From assembly GCA_003586115.2 (NCBI GenBank), contig QVOM02000042.1, forward strand, positions 71,360,101 through 71,424,100: DNA of 64,000 nucleotides, given 5' to 3'. Position 1 is the stretch's first letter, and every line of letters begins with the position of its first letter. The position numbers were made by a program, and so were the translations under genes. Source of the stretch: Salvator merianae (Eukaryota > Chordata > Lepidosauria > Squamata > Teiidae). Positions 20,561 to 32,320 of the stretch are shown piece after piece. The notes under the pieces were generated by a model, which saw nothing but the letters and a program-made list of their open reading frames with translations, searched no databases and was not told where the DNA came from.

Positions 20561-23544
20561 AACAATAACTGTGCCTGCATGAGAAGGCTGTTCCCTCAGT
20601 CAAAGGCTAGGGTAAAGAGGTTTGTCCTCATCAGTTATCTGCATACATACAGTGATATGCAGTGTCTTCCACCCTGGAAGAACTCACTGCACCTTAAGCA
20701 GTCATTAGAGTGCTGTAACAGCAGAGCAATGGGAAAAGATCTGACAGCACTCCCCATCTTTCTCCCTGCCCTCCAATGTTGTTGCCCAGCTTCAACATTT
20801 TTGTTGCCTGGAACTGTGACAGTCACATAGACAGCATGTTGCCAGTGGAGTGATAAACAGTGCTGAGAGTAAAGATCCCTCCTGGACTGATCTTCACTTA
20901 CTGCACTGCTTTTGCCATTATGCAGAAACTGCCTCAAACAGCTGGTCCTGGATTGGAATTACAGGCGAGGAAGGAAAAAAAGCCTTTTGCAGGACACAGG
21001 CAGCAGCTGCAGGCAGCATTCTAGTAAATGTGCTGCACACTGTGCATTATGAAGTGCACAACAAACTTGGTCCTCTGAAAATGGAAGTGTGCTATTCTCA
21101 TGCCTGCTGTTGCTCCTGGCATGTAAACATCGGAGCTGTGGAACTTTTGTTCCATGACTGTGATGTTTATGTCTTCAATACAGAAAATGGTCCCAGAAGT
21201 GGCCATTTCCTATGTTTGCCAAAACAGCCCCAGGAAAGCCTCTTCAAAGAGTATGACATGGGTGAGTTGCACAAGTGATGACTGGGCATTTGAGTGCTGT
21301 AAACAGAACACTTTCTCCTTCTCAATCTTTGCAGCAGAACCCTCACTATTCCAGGGCACCCACAGAGGCCGGAGTGTGCAGGATCATGCAGAGTACCACC
21401 GTAGTGCTGTGTGAGTATTGTTTCTGTTTGGAGGCCTCTCTTTAATTTTCCAGAATCATCTTCTATCCTAAAGCAGATTGAAGTGGAGTTTGGAGAGATC
21501 ATTGTAATGCTCTCATTCAGAGTCTCATGCCTTCTCTGCTGCCAATGATTCAGATCTGCAGGTTATTACCTTAAATTTCACAGGATGCTATAAGATGTGC
21601 CTCTGCCCCTGAGGCTTTCAGGAACAGGTCTAGTGTTTTACTGCTGCTATTTTTTGCTTTGGTATAGACCTGTTCTTGTCCTTTCTAGTATTTTGACAAA
21701 ATTACATTTTTTAATATGCTATCTAACCATTCTCAGGTGAAAAGTATACAGGAATAGCTAATGAAAGTGGAAGTGGGCTGAACTGTCCTTGGGGAAAATA
21801 TCTTCCAATTAAAGATGGCCTCTCGAAAGTCTTTCAGAACAGAAGGCTGGATACCATACTGGGAGCCAGGCATGAGGTCTAAGAATAGATGGTTCACAGT
21901 GTCCCGCAATTGTTTCTGAAAAGCCTCTCTCTCTCATTCTCTCTCTCTCTTTTTGGCAACATCCATATCACACAATGTCCATCTTGGCTAGGGGTATCAT
22001 GTACAGAAGGCTTAACAGTTTCCAGCACTGTGAATCAGGACTGAGACTGCACTTATACATATCTGTGAATAAGATGCTTCCATCAAGGAGCCAACTCAGG
22101 GGCACCTCAGCCTTCCCTGAGGACAACTAAACTGGCATGATACAGGTTGGTGTGGGAGCAGCTGTCATCATCATGTTACAGCTGTTTCTCAGTCTTTTGG
22201 GACCACTGGCCTGGCAGTTGCAAATTTGCAACACCAACCACTGGAGGCAGCTGTGAGTCAGGATGATGGTCCAGGCAGCTGCCTTGGTGTGTGTCCTAAA
22301 AGCTGTAAGTCCCATTCTCCCATCTGGACACCCTGCCTGTCACCTTGAGGCAGAATCCAGAGTTTTGAGGTGGGGGAAGTTTTAATACCTCACCCTGAGA
22401 GTAACCTATGGGTATGTGGAAATGTAGCCTGAGAATTTGCAGAAACTTTCTTCAGCGGATTCAGCAGTGGTCAAGAGTTTATGAAAATACATGAAAGGCC
22501 TTTCTTATAATTCCAAATGCAGGGGGGGATGGTTGTGCTTAGTCAGTGAATGAAAGGCAGTTTGCATTTTTCTATGAAACCTTTTTCCTCAGGAATCTTC
22601 TGTTTCATGTCTTTGGAATTTCAGCTCATTGCATGTGAAAAAAACCCTTGTGGTTGGCATCTAGAATACAGGTTTTTCCTTTATGTGGTTGGAAGGGGCT
22701 GTTGCCTCTTTAGTTTTGGACATTTTGCCATAAATAAAGCATTTGCAGCTGTTTAAAATCTCAAACGCTTCTGAACTTATTTTATCAGCTGTTTCACTTG
22801 GCTTTAAATTTCAGTGGCTATTGAGTTAAAAAACAAGCTTTCACAATATATTTTCAGACAATACTTGTGTATGATAATAGAAGAATCCCAGTCATAAGGA
22901 ATGACAAAATTTTCTAAAAAAAAAAAAAAAAAATGCAAGAAGATAGTAGTCAAAAGTGCTGGAGTAGCATTAGAATGTGGCAAAGCTTTGAAGGAATTCT
23001 AGAATATACTATAAAGACAGTTGGTTTTCTTTTTCTCCTCTCAACATGGTGAATGTTAAAAAAATAAATTAATGTTAGGCAACGAAACATGAGGAGACAT
23101 TTAAAAAGAATGGAATCTATTCCTTTCTGCACTTCCCAAAATTAAAATGATAAGTACTCCCTCGACAGAAATCTTATCTCTAATATTATAAAGCTCCATT
23201 AAGTTTTTCTATATAACTTATATACTTATATTTATGTACAGTACTATATTATTTTAATTTCTTATGAAACCTGAAGGATTGTTAACATATAATATTATAA
23301 AACACTTGATTTCTCCTCATTTTCTTATTTGTTCCTCTTTCTTATTCTTATTCTTAGGCTTACTCTTATACTTATTACTGTTGTTATTTACATCCTGTTA
23401 TCTGTTTTTTAATTTATAGTTTTTTCTAGATGTTTCATAGGATTTCACTTTATCTTTGCTTTTATTGTATACATCTATGTGAAAAGTGTTGCAAATTCTT
23501 AATTTTACATTAATAAAGTTGCAAAAAACTAAAAACCACCGTGA
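20561..23544. other. No gene recognised
   Basis: The longest open frame (20,850-21,278, 142 codons) overlaps minus-strand frames and has no motif. A CT-rich tract lies at 21,924-21,952 and a run of A at about 22,917-22,933. AT-rich non-coding sequence fills the right part. Confidence 0.5.
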
Positions 23545-23559
23545 ACGTATTTTTAATTA

Positions 23560-23565
23560 ATAATA

Positions 23566-23596
<31 letters not shown>

Positions 23597-24170
23597 ATAA
23601 TGCGCCTTTTGCCAAAGGGCGGAACAAGAAACATATGCAATTGAAAGACAAACAGAACAACCAAACATATGTATGTAAAAATTGAATGCTATATACAGAA
23701 TCATCCTCCGTTCCTCACCAGATGCTTCGCACCCCCATAGCTACATATCTAAATAATTCACTCTGGTGAATCAAAAAGGAAAGTCTTCAACCCCTTCCGA
23801 AAGCGGAGGAGATCCTCCCCCAGCTGAAGGTCCACTGTTCCACAAACATGTGGCCAGGTCTTGAAAAGCTCACAGCCTTGAGGTGGCTGTACATGTTGGC
23901 AGAACAGCCAGTAATCCCTTGGCTGTAGAGCATAGGTTCCTGGAAGGTACGTACCATGTCAGCTGAGCTGCCAAATAGCTAAGAAGATTAGAGCGCAGGG
24001 CTAACCTTTTAAAATGGGCCCTGGCTCTAATTGGCAGCCAGTGGAGGCTTCTACGTGGGGCTGAAACATGGGAATACTTTGGAAGATTTAAGACAACCCG
24101 GACACCTCTATTCTGAACTAAAGTCAGAGGAAGAAGAGAACAATAAGGCAAGCCTGTCAGTAAACTATTA
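23560..24170 (-). mobile_element. L2-like LINE 3' fragment (minus) with (CAT)n tail
   Basis: The minus-strand frame 23,870-24,151 contains LVQNRGVRVV followed by SLHWLPIRARAHFKRLAL, a motif found near the C-terminus of the L2/CR1 group after the reverse transcriptase. Downstream on the same strand is a UTR ending in a CCGCCCTTTGGC block and a (CAT)n tail, seen on the plus strand as (GAT)n at 23,568-23,594. The 5' side is lost. It is a dead truncated copy. Confidence 0.65.
23568..23594 (+). repeat. (GAT)n microsatellite
   Basis: Nine GAT units forming the 3' tail of the minus-strand LINE fragment. They give an antisense poly-Ser frame that is not coding. Confidence 0.95.
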
Positions 24171-24784
24171 CAGTAATTACAAGTCTAACCAGCGCAGTAG
24201 AATAAAGACTTGGCAAAATGCAAATAATGACCTCATGGAAATATCACTCCCACATGTTCTCTTTCAGTGCAGAAAGGTGTTCAGGAATGCAACTCCTGAG
24301 TCAATTGCTACGAAAACATTATTTTGTGCCTTCACCCCTGGACACCATGGGTGAGCATCTTTCACCACCAAATATGGAGGCACAGTGCCTCTAACACTTT
24401 GCAGTGTATATAAGTGGTGACATGGCCTTTGGTTATGTTCACAGGGTGGGAAAAAAAACCTGCTCAAAAACATTTTGAAGGTGGCAGCATGGGGCACTGG
24501 CATTCACATTCCATCTCCAGTCCACCTCTGGTGTGCTTTAAAGGCCAGAAAAAGCACAATTGTGCATTAGAAGTCGGATAAACACACTGACATGTGTCAG
24601 TACCATTTCTGGAACAACTCTGTTACCTTAAAGGTGTTTCTTTTTTCTTTTTTAACTACATGTCGATGCAGCCTAAGACAAGGATTTCATTATCTAGCTA
24701 TAGAAAATTCAGAGGACATTAGGTCAATTATTCTCAACCTAACCTACCTACAATAGGTCCTACTAGCAGGCCATGTAAGAAAAA
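24171..24784. other. No gene recognised
   Basis: Non-coding sequence. Open frames at 24,031-24,354 and 24,264-24,503 overlap on opposite strands and have no domain. Confidence 0.5.
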
Positions 24785-24894
24785 AGGACCTTTTCACACT
24801 TTCCACCTTAGAATGGGATAATTATAATCCAGCTGTACTGGGAGCAGCCGGGCTATAATTATCCCATTCTAAGGTGGAAAATGTGAAAAGGCTC
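24785..24894. mobile_element. Hairpin MITE (CCTTAGAATGGGATAATTA family), copy 1
   Basis: The left arm starts at CCTTTTCACAC and passes through TTCCACCTTAGAATGGGATA. The right arm is its near-perfect complement, ending GTGAAAAGGC. A loop of about 28 bases separates the arms. Relatives lie at 29,535 and 46,421. Non-coding. Confidence 0.75.
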
Positions 24895-25502
24895 AAAGCG
24901 TTGTTAACCATACCTGGGTGGTGCTTTTGAGCCCATTAAGAGTTGCCATGGGATGGCAGAAATGGGGCAAGAAGGAGATTGAAAAATTTCCTTTTTCTTT
25001 GGGCACAATGGACCAGGCCCTAGAACATCATATAGTTCACTCTGCACTACCTAAACCACTCTGCTTCCTTCCTATGGTAGTCTGTACTGGTATTCTTTAA
25101 ACCTAGTCATTATTTTAAGGTTTAATATTATTATTTTCCATACATGGAATAGGAGGACTTTGTCCTTCACCTCAAGCAGAAAAGTCTCTTGCACTGGCTC
25201 TGAACATGTCTTACATAAATATTAGGGGAAAGTGGGTGACACCATGTATGCTGCTTTGAGGTCTCAGCTCTTTGGAGAAAAGCCAAGGTATGTATGAATG
25301 GAATTTTCAAAAAAAGTCAGAGTGAGAGTACAGTTGAGCCGACCTCCTTGAATTATTTTCCAGCACTTTAGGGACATTCCCATTTGTGGCTGAGTCCCCT
25401 ATCTCCCTTAAATTATTCTGAAGCCCATTAGGTACATTCCCATTTATGGTGCTGTTTCCTCTCTACTCTTGTCTCACAGAGCCTTTTCTGTTTGTCCCAC
25501 AA
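24895..25502. other. No gene recognised
   Basis: An imperfect duplication around ACATTCCCATTTRTGG occurs at about 25,373 and 25,434. No gene signal. Confidence 0.45.
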
Positions 25503-25645
25503 AGATAAAGGTAAAGTTGCCCTCTGGTGTACAGTTTTCTTGGCAGTAGTGCAGAAGTGGTTTGCCATCGCCTTCTGCCAGGGAGATGTGGATTGAAGCT
25601 GGGTCCTTTAGTCTGCAAAGCAGATGTTTTATTGTAAACCACAAT
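25503..25645. mobile_element. Possible SINE-like interspersed repeat
   Basis: Words such as GATAAAGGTAAAGTTGCCC, GTTTTCTTGGCAGTAG and GTGGTTTGCCATCGCCTTC recall a repeat I know as common in squamate genomes, but no head, tail or duplication can be defined. Low confidence. Confidence 0.35.
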
Positions 25646-27224
25646 CCTTCCTATTTGGCCCACTGCACTATTTCAAAAATGACCCAAAGTTCAGTCAGCC
25701 AGTCCTAGCCTAGCAAGACTGCCATGTCATACAATTATCCCCTTGGTATTTTAAAAGCCCCATCTTATGTGCCCTGCCTTCTTTTCACTTCTGCACTGAT
25801 ACTTCCATAGAATGCAGGCAATTTTGGTGTTTGTCTTTTACACAGATCCTTGAGTAAGCCATATGCTTAATCAGAATTTTATGAGGGAGGGAGCTACCTC
25901 CATTTGCCTAAATGGTATTACTGCTTAACTCTAGGGCATTACCAGCTTGTTAATCTGAGCCAGTAAGGGACTTCCCAGTCTTGGTTTCAAGATAGGTAGT
26001 TAGCATGTCTGACTCTGCTTGTATGATCCAAGTATCTGTTTCTGCTTTTAGGAACCAAACATTTCCTTTCTTCCAGATGCACAAGCCAAACAGCCAATAT
26101 CTGGAGACCTGTTGTTGTCCAGTAGGTCTAGAGCCTGAAATGGGTACTTTACTAGAAAATGGTAATAAAGCTGTTTGCAGTCTTAATGACTTTTCAGGTT
26201 CATAGGAGACCAATCAATTAATCCTACTTCAGACTACCGGACCAGGATGGATGCTTCCTGTTGTCCTGAATGGAAGACAAGCCCAGAATGTTTTTTCCAC
26301 CCCATCGACTCCTTGTGCTTATGCAGAATTCCAAAACTGCTTTTTTAAGCATGTGTCAAATAGTGGAGTGGGTTGGACAAAATTTCCAGGTGAGGCTGAG
26401 ACTATATTCTTTTACAATTTGGTAAAGCCTTAATGCTGACTAACCCTCCCTGCTAATTAACTACAAGCTCACCAGAAACAAACTGCAGTTATTGATTTAA
26501 GACTTAATAGTTTTCCCTGTCCTGATTTCAGGGTCACCTGATGTAAGGGTTAAGGGTTTATATTTACCTGAAAAGTGAATAGATTTTCTGCTATTACTAC
26601 TCATATTCTAAGTTCTTGGCTCAATAAGGTTTTTATCCCTTGAAATCACAGGGAGACCCTCATCCTTCCTCATAGCAAGTATCCATTGAAATTGCAAAGG
26701 CCAATTAGCAGTTGCTTAGAAGGATTTAGCAAGAATGTTCCAAACTGTTCACTTACTGATTCCCTAGGATCCTCATTTTTTTCATCAGTACCATTACATC
26801 ATATCTATGACCAGTATTAAGAGAAAATATTTGAGGATAAACGTTACCATACATGTACAAATTTCAAAGAATTAATGAAAAGTATCAACCCCTGAGAAGC
26901 CCTGTCAATGCTTCATAAGGGGTAACAATGGCCATTTTGAGAACCCATGATTTAGCACAAGGCTATTTCACATTTACAGAGCAGTTCAGTTTATCTCAAT
27001 AAGGCTTCCAATAACCTTGCAGTGCAAGACAGTAGTATACAACGCAGATGACCCATCAATGACACCCATGATTTCTTTTTAGTGGCCACTGAGACTTGCA
27101 TGCAACCAACAGCGGAAAACGATAATCAGGTAGATGTTTCATGGAGTTACCTTCTAATTCTACACAGCATGAGTGGGAACCTATGGTCTTGAATAATTAC
27201 TGGACACTATGTCCTATCAGTCCC
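25646..27224. other. No gene recognised
   Basis: Short open frames around 25,950-26,433 on both strands have no motif. No repeat family recognised. Confidence 0.5.
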
Positions 27225-27450
27225 AGACATAAGAAAACACCAGCCACAACCCATCTAGTCCAGCATCCTGTATCATACAGCAGCCCACCAAATGCTTCTG
27301 TGCATTCACAAGTTTACAAAGACAAAGCCTTCACCTACTCTTGATTCCCTGCAAATGATCTTTAGAGGCATCCTGCCTGTCTCTCCAACCTGTAAGCAGT
27401 ACCTAGGCATCCATTTTAGTAACCATTGATACAAAATGACCAGTGATCAT
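27225..27450 (-). mobile_element. CR1-like LINE 3' end (minus), copy 1
   Basis: In the same order as the copy at 62,240-62,600 it carries TCTAGTCCAGCATCCT, CCTTCACCTRCTCT, CTGCAAAWG and TAGYARCCATTGATAC. On the minus strand this is a LINE 3' UTR. The coding end visible in the other copy is missing here. Confidence 0.65.
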
Positions 27451-27918
27451 GGATAATGGGAGTTCTAGCATGACAGCATTTGGAGATGACGCAGGCTTCT
27501 TACACCTTGTAAGAACTACTACCTGGGCATCTGAGATCAAACAAGCTGCAAGGATGCTAATAATGCTTTATACATAGTGAATAACAAATTAGTGCAATCA
27601 AAATACAAGGCATTGGATGCGCATGCACAAGGTTATGGAGTGGTAGCTTCTTCAACGCTTTCTCCAAGCCCTTAGATAAACACTTGTTTTGAGACTAAAA
27701 TAGCCAGGGGGAAGGAGAAATTTGAGAAAAAAACAAAAGAATGGCTTTGGCTGTTTTCTGGAGAAAAGTGCAGTGGGTTGACTTACGTATCATTAAGGAA
27801 AAGCAGCTGGAGCATGAACATGTTGCCAAATGCAGGGAAGATGGTGAAGTGAGAACAGATTTCCAGGAATGCAAAGGCTAAGAGTGCAGGAGTGGATGGG
27901 GAGCTAAACTGAAAAGAT

Positions 27919-28413
27919 TTGCTATCCCCCCAGTTGAACACATGGAGGGAGAGGATTCAAAGGGACACACAGGTGACAGTCAAGGTGATGGAGGACAATA
28001 TAAAGCAGTTTATTTTGAATTGGTGGAAAGAAATATTACCAGAGCTTAAGGTGGAAGAGGCTGCAATAGTGAGAGTGCTTCATGCTCTTTGCACATGTCC
28101 CTGCCTATCAGTTCTCCCGGGGGACATTATTGTTGCATTTGAGTCCTTTAATCTCAAACAAAAGGTTTACCAACCATTACAAAAGTTAGAGAAGACATAT
28201 GTCTTTCAAGATATCCCCGAAGAAATCCTGGATAAAAGGGGGGAAAAATATCAGGAACAAACTGAAAGACTTAAAGCAGCAGCAGCAGCAGCAGCAGCAG
28301 CAATTCCTTATAAATTGAACTTCCCCGGTTCTTTGACTATAATACATGAGAGAAAATTTTATAAAGCAATGTCAGAAGTGGAAGCTAAAGAAATTTGCAA
28401 TGCAACTTTGTGA
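27919..28413 (+). pseudogene. L1 ORF1-like RNA-binding protein remnant
   Basis: A 164-codon frame similar to L1 ORF1p, an RNA-binding chaperone that coats L1 RNA. The left part (TWRERIQRDTQ onward) corresponds to the region before the RRM. DIIVAFESFNLKQKVYQ at about residues 68-84 fits an RRM strand. FQDIPEEILDKRGEKYQ and IPYKLNFPGSL fit the C-terminal domain. A GCA-repeat codes for nine Ala between them (28,275-28,302), where functional proteins have no such run. The frame opens with TTG rather than ATG, and the coiled coil is lost or frameshifted. It is shorter than typical ORF1p. Probably not functional. Confidence 0.7.
28275..28302 (+). repeat. (AGC)n microsatellite in L1 ORF1
   Basis: Nine AGC/GCA units read as poly-Ala within the ORF1 remnant. 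Confidence 0.95.
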
Positions 28414-29399
28414 GAAACATCATACAGAGAAAGCACAGAGCTGGAAGAGGAAGAGGTGGAAGAAACTGCTTCAGGAGAAGAGGGGAAAGACATAAATGCC
28501 TCGGCACAATGTGGGGAGGAACTTTCCTAGAAAAGCAAAAAAGACTAAAGAGAAAGACAGAGAAAGGAAAATAATAGAGATGTTCTCACTGTAATGCTGA
28601 GGATGAAATAATCTGATGGAGCTGTAATTGGTTGGCTTAGGCAAAGTGCTCTAAATAGAACAGCATAAGGAATAAGGAGATATAATTGCACATTGACTTA
28701 TATTAAAGGGCTTAGTCCAGTACATGTTAAATATTATATAATAATTAATGAGATAAATTAAATTTAGATTATTGTATTTAATTATAGTTTATAGATCATG
28801 ATATATTAGATACATGATTTAATAAAAGAATGAATTAGTGAAGAAACATAAGGGACATATAAGATTAAACTGCATAGATATTAGTGAAGAAAAGACTAAA
28901 CTTTGCTTAAGAAATGGTATGAACTAAAATTAGAAGTATACAAGAACTGAGGAAATCAAAACTTAAAAATCAGTTATAAGGGGGAGGAGCTCAGGAGAGA
29001 CAGGAGGTTAATAACAGAATTAGATGATAATTAACAATTATCCATGTTGTTCCAATGGGAGGTGGGCAAAAGGGAAGAAACAGGATGGAATGCTGTCTAA
29101 CTGACCTAGTTAGGGGCACAGATGGAGAAGGAACAGCACTGAGAGAGAGACTACAGATTGAAAATGATAACAAGGGTATCTTCCTAAGGGAGTGGAGGAG
29201 GGATAAGGAGAGGGGGGAAGGGAGGAGAAATAAAGTTGGTTCCAATTTGAAAATAAAATCTCTGGGCGAGGTAAAAAAGGTAATGAGTAACATTATTCTA
29301 CACAATCCATTACAAGGGAAGAAGGAAATGACACAATTAAATAAATTGAAGAATGGCTTAGTTGTGGCAGATTATCATTGAAAACTAAGATAAACTTAG

Positions 29400-29482
29400 A
29401 TGGCACAAAAAGATATCAAAATCAAGCCAATATGCATAACAGCTTACAATGTGAAAGGGCTGAATTCTGAATGCCAGTAGCC
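29400..29482 (+). pseudogene. L1 ORF2 N-terminus remnant
   Basis: An ATG at 29,400 begins MAQKDIKIKPICITAYNVKG, resembling the start of L1 ORF2 with the Asn-containing first motif of the apurinic endonuclease. A stop follows within 30 codons and the rest of the endonuclease is gone. Confidence 0.6.
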
Positions 29483-29534
29483 TGCTTCAGGTAAGTAATT
29501 AGGACCCCACAGTGTGGACAGCATCCATGTTACA

Positions 29535-29607
29535 GGGTCTATTCCACCTTAGAAGGGGATAATTATCCCATTCTAAGGTGGAAAGTGTGAAAAGGCCTAC
29601 TGCTACT
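29535..29607. mobile_element. Hairpin MITE (CCTTAGAATGGGATAATTA family), copy 2
   Basis: TTCCACCTTAGAAGGGGATA is followed directly by its near-complement ending GTGTGAAAAGGCC. It is the same family as 24,785 with the loop reduced to almost nothing, and it sits where the L1 endonuclease should be. Confidence 0.7.
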
Positions 29608-29676
29608 GTGGGATCTTGCACAACCTAGAATTGTACTGTTATACAATTCTAGGCTGTACAGTGCAAACAGGCCCAA
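29607..29676. mobile_element. Small hairpin element next to the MITE
   Basis: Inverted arms AACCTAGAATTGTA and TACAATTCTAGGCT, with outer parts GGGATCTTGCAC and GTGCAAACAGGCCC also roughly complementary. It may be a separate tiny MITE or part of a composite with the previous one. Confidence 0.55.
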
Positions 29677-29689
29677 AGAAGTTATTTAC

Positions 29690-31455
29690 TAGAAATGAGA
29701 GAATAAGGGAAGATATTTCAAGATAAAGAAAACTTTATAAAAATTCTGACAAACTTCTATGAAAAATTATATAAGATAGAAATTGGAGACAAAGAGACAA
29801 TGGTATGTTTTATTTATTTATTTATTTATTTGCATTTTTAACCTGCCCTATACCCAAAGGTCTCAGATAAGAAAAGCTGAATTTAAAAAAGTATCACCAC
29901 CACAGAAAGAAATATTGAATGTTCCTAAAATAGAGCAAGAAATTGCAAAGCAGATAGACAAATTAAAGTGTTTTAAATCTCCAGGTCCAGATAGCTTTAC
30001 ATCCACATTCCATAAGGCATTTAAACATCAAATGATTCATCAAATGACAAAAGTACATAATAGGATAATGAAAAATGGGCATATTCCTACAACTTGGAAG
30101 AAGGCTATAATCATCCCCATACCTAAAACAAGAAAAGACACTACTACACCAGAATCATATAGGCCAATTTCATTGACCAATCAAAATTATAAAATTTTCA
30201 TGGGAATCTTTGCTACAAGGTTAAATAAATGAATTTGAGAACTAATTCTCAGAGAACAGTATACATATGTATGAACAGATACATATGTATGAACCCATCA
30301 GAGTATTATTACATTCTTCGTATGATAACTCAATTAATTAAAAAAATGATCATTACAAATGTGGTCATCTGTGAGGCATTTGATGCTATCAATCAAAACT
30401 ACTTGATTACTTTAACATGAAATGGATTTTGGGGAGGAACTCATAAGGATAGTTAAAAACATATATGAAGGGAGTGTGGCCAAATTGTGGGTTAATGAGA
30501 CTTATTCAGAAAGGATCAATCTTTCATAAAGATGAGGGAGAAAAAACAAGATGGGGAGAAAGAGATAAAGATAAATACTAAGCAGATGATTAAATCTGAC
30601 TAACAGGAGAACCAAAAACAACCATAATAAATCTGAAACAACTGATAAATAAATTTAAAGAAGCCTCTCGATTAATGGTGAATAAGGCAAAATCAGAAAT
30701 AATGATTAAGAATATTCCACTTTTGTTACAAAGTGAATACCAGAACTTTCATGGCTTAAAATACAAAATAAGGCAATAAAATATTTAGGAATAACCATTA
30801 CAAAGAAAATAAATAAAATAGTCACAGCCAACTATTACCCATCACTTCAGCAAATAAGAAAAGAAACTAGATATTGGAAAGTGAAATTCCTATCTATGCC
30901 AGGTCAAATTGCAGCAGTGAAAATGAGAACCGTTCCAAAGTCTTTATTTATATTCCAGTATTTTCCTGTATCTCCCCCAAGGGATATAATCATGTGGTTG
31001 AAAAAAGAGTTTATTACCTGAAAATCTAGAATACCCAGAAAAATATATCAGAAATAAATATGGGAGGATCAATGCTTAAAATATAAGCAGCAGAATGGTC
31101 ACAAATAGAGAAAAATCTGTCTCAATGGATAGGCAAAATTCCATCAACCAATAACTCAAACAGACCCAATAATATCATCAAGTATAGGAACATGGAGGAA
31201 GTGGAAAAGCAAATTAATACGATCTTCCCACTATTAATGGTTAGATACCACCACACTGGAATCAAGAATTCCTGAGGGAGTTTTGGCAATGCAAAGAACA
31301 AAAAAGGCTTAATAAATCTTCATGATTATTTTAATGGAACTACAAAATAGTTAAGAAGAGACAATTAAGAGATATTAATGGAGTTAAATAGATATTGGAT
31401 ACAATTAATCTCTTATTGCAATTTTTTAAAAAAACCCAGATAAGAGACAATGATG
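29690..31455 (+). pseudogene. L1 ORF2 reverse transcriptase and downstream domain, broken
   Basis: Frame 29,783-30,232 carries KCFKSPGPDSFTSTFHKAFK and SYRPISLTNQNYKIF, matching the L1 RT fingers (SPGPDG and YRPISL motifs). The next frame (30,229-30,420) has the degraded CEAFDAINQNYL, corresponding to the catalytic AEKAFD motif. About 30,608-30,720 reads INKFKEASRLMVNKAKSE, the RT thumb side. About 30,775-31,020 reads IKYLGITITKK and QYFPVSPPRD, the post-RT domain. The FADD catalytic motif was not found, and stops and shifts separate the blocks. Not functional. Confidence 0.8.
29806..29872 (-). mobile_element. SINE/LINE tail module inserted in L1 ORF2
   Basis: (TTTA)n followed by CCTGCCCTATACCCAAAGG, the antisense form of the tail module seen at 54,940 and 58,512. 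It interrupts the L1 frame between its upstream part and the RT. Confidence 0.6.
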
Positions 31456-31989
31456 GCATTAGCACCAAGTATATAGGCATATATCTGCTTGCACGTAGGA
31501 GATATATATTATTTGCCCAGACCTCTGATATTTGGTTTTGGATCAAGCTATGCACACAAATACTTCATATATTGCTTTGATGCTGGGGGGAAGAGAGATA
31601 TGGGCCTACAGCAGGTATTAATCTGCCAGGGATTCATGTATCCAATTATTTCATGCAAGTCTTATTACCCAGGCTATGGGCCTGGTTGCACTTGACAGTA
31701 GCAAGCATGAGGCATGCTTGCTAGTCAAGTGCGTTCGCACCACCAGACAGCTGTAGCGACCGACAGCGGACCTCATCTGCTGCTGATCATTACTACCACT
31801 GGACAAGAAAGTAATTCCTGGGAACCAGATTAACTGCATCTGGGACAGTGATGGGTAAAGAGGTATGTCTATGGGCAGTCCTGGTACTCCTGCCCTGGGT
31901 GGGGCCTAGTTGGCAAAGGATTTAATTATCCTGTGTGTGGTATTGTATGATACTTCTTGTTTTCCTCAAGTTACCGAGTTATGTTCATA
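31456..31989. other. Non-L1 sequence within L1 interval; hairpin
   Basis: A hairpin at 31,688-31,735 pairs GCACTTGACAGTAGCAAGCA with TGCTTGCTAGTCAAGTGC around a short loop. The GC content is higher than that of the surrounding L1. Possibly another MITE, but outer ends are not defined. Confidence 0.45.
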
Positions 31990-32320
31990 TCTCTACTATT
32001 GCAGCCTTGATAAACAATTAAAGATTAAATTCATAATTGGTTGCGTTGCTTGAGTAATTGAGTTCTGGCATAGGGAGGCTGACACTATTATATCAAAGAT
32101 GAAATAAGAAATGGAAATCAGAAGGTAAAACTGGATAGAAGTAGATGGATTTGTGAGAAACTGGATATGCATTTGAAAAAGAAATGCATGTGTAGAAACA
32201 AAACAGTAGAACAAAAAATATATTTTATGTATAGAAACTACTTGGCAAATAATGTAATACTGTAACCACAAATGTAATGGGAAGAAAATATTAAATAAAA
32301 GCTTTTTTAAAAAGCTACGT

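Larger units (their letters stand above)
27680..32320 (+). mobile_element. Decayed L1 element with ORF1, partial ORF2 and 3' end
   Basis: An ordered set of L1 parts on one strand: an ORF1-like frame, the ORF2 start, RT pieces, the post-RT domain, and an AT-rich 3' end with AATAAA at 32,294. Most of the endonuclease is missing between about 29,480 and 29,690, where hairpin MITEs lie. A SINE tail interrupts ORF2 at 29,806, and unrelated sequence lies at about 31,460-31,990. Many stops and frameshifts make it inactive. Outer boundaries are approximate, since neither a target duplication nor a clear 5' end was found. Confidence 0.75.

Noticed and set aside
20850..21278. 142-codon open frame as a candidate host gene
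   Set aside because: No domain, a Cys/His scatter without pattern, and overlapping frames on the other strand. Weak similarity to 18.9 kb suggests an old repeat.
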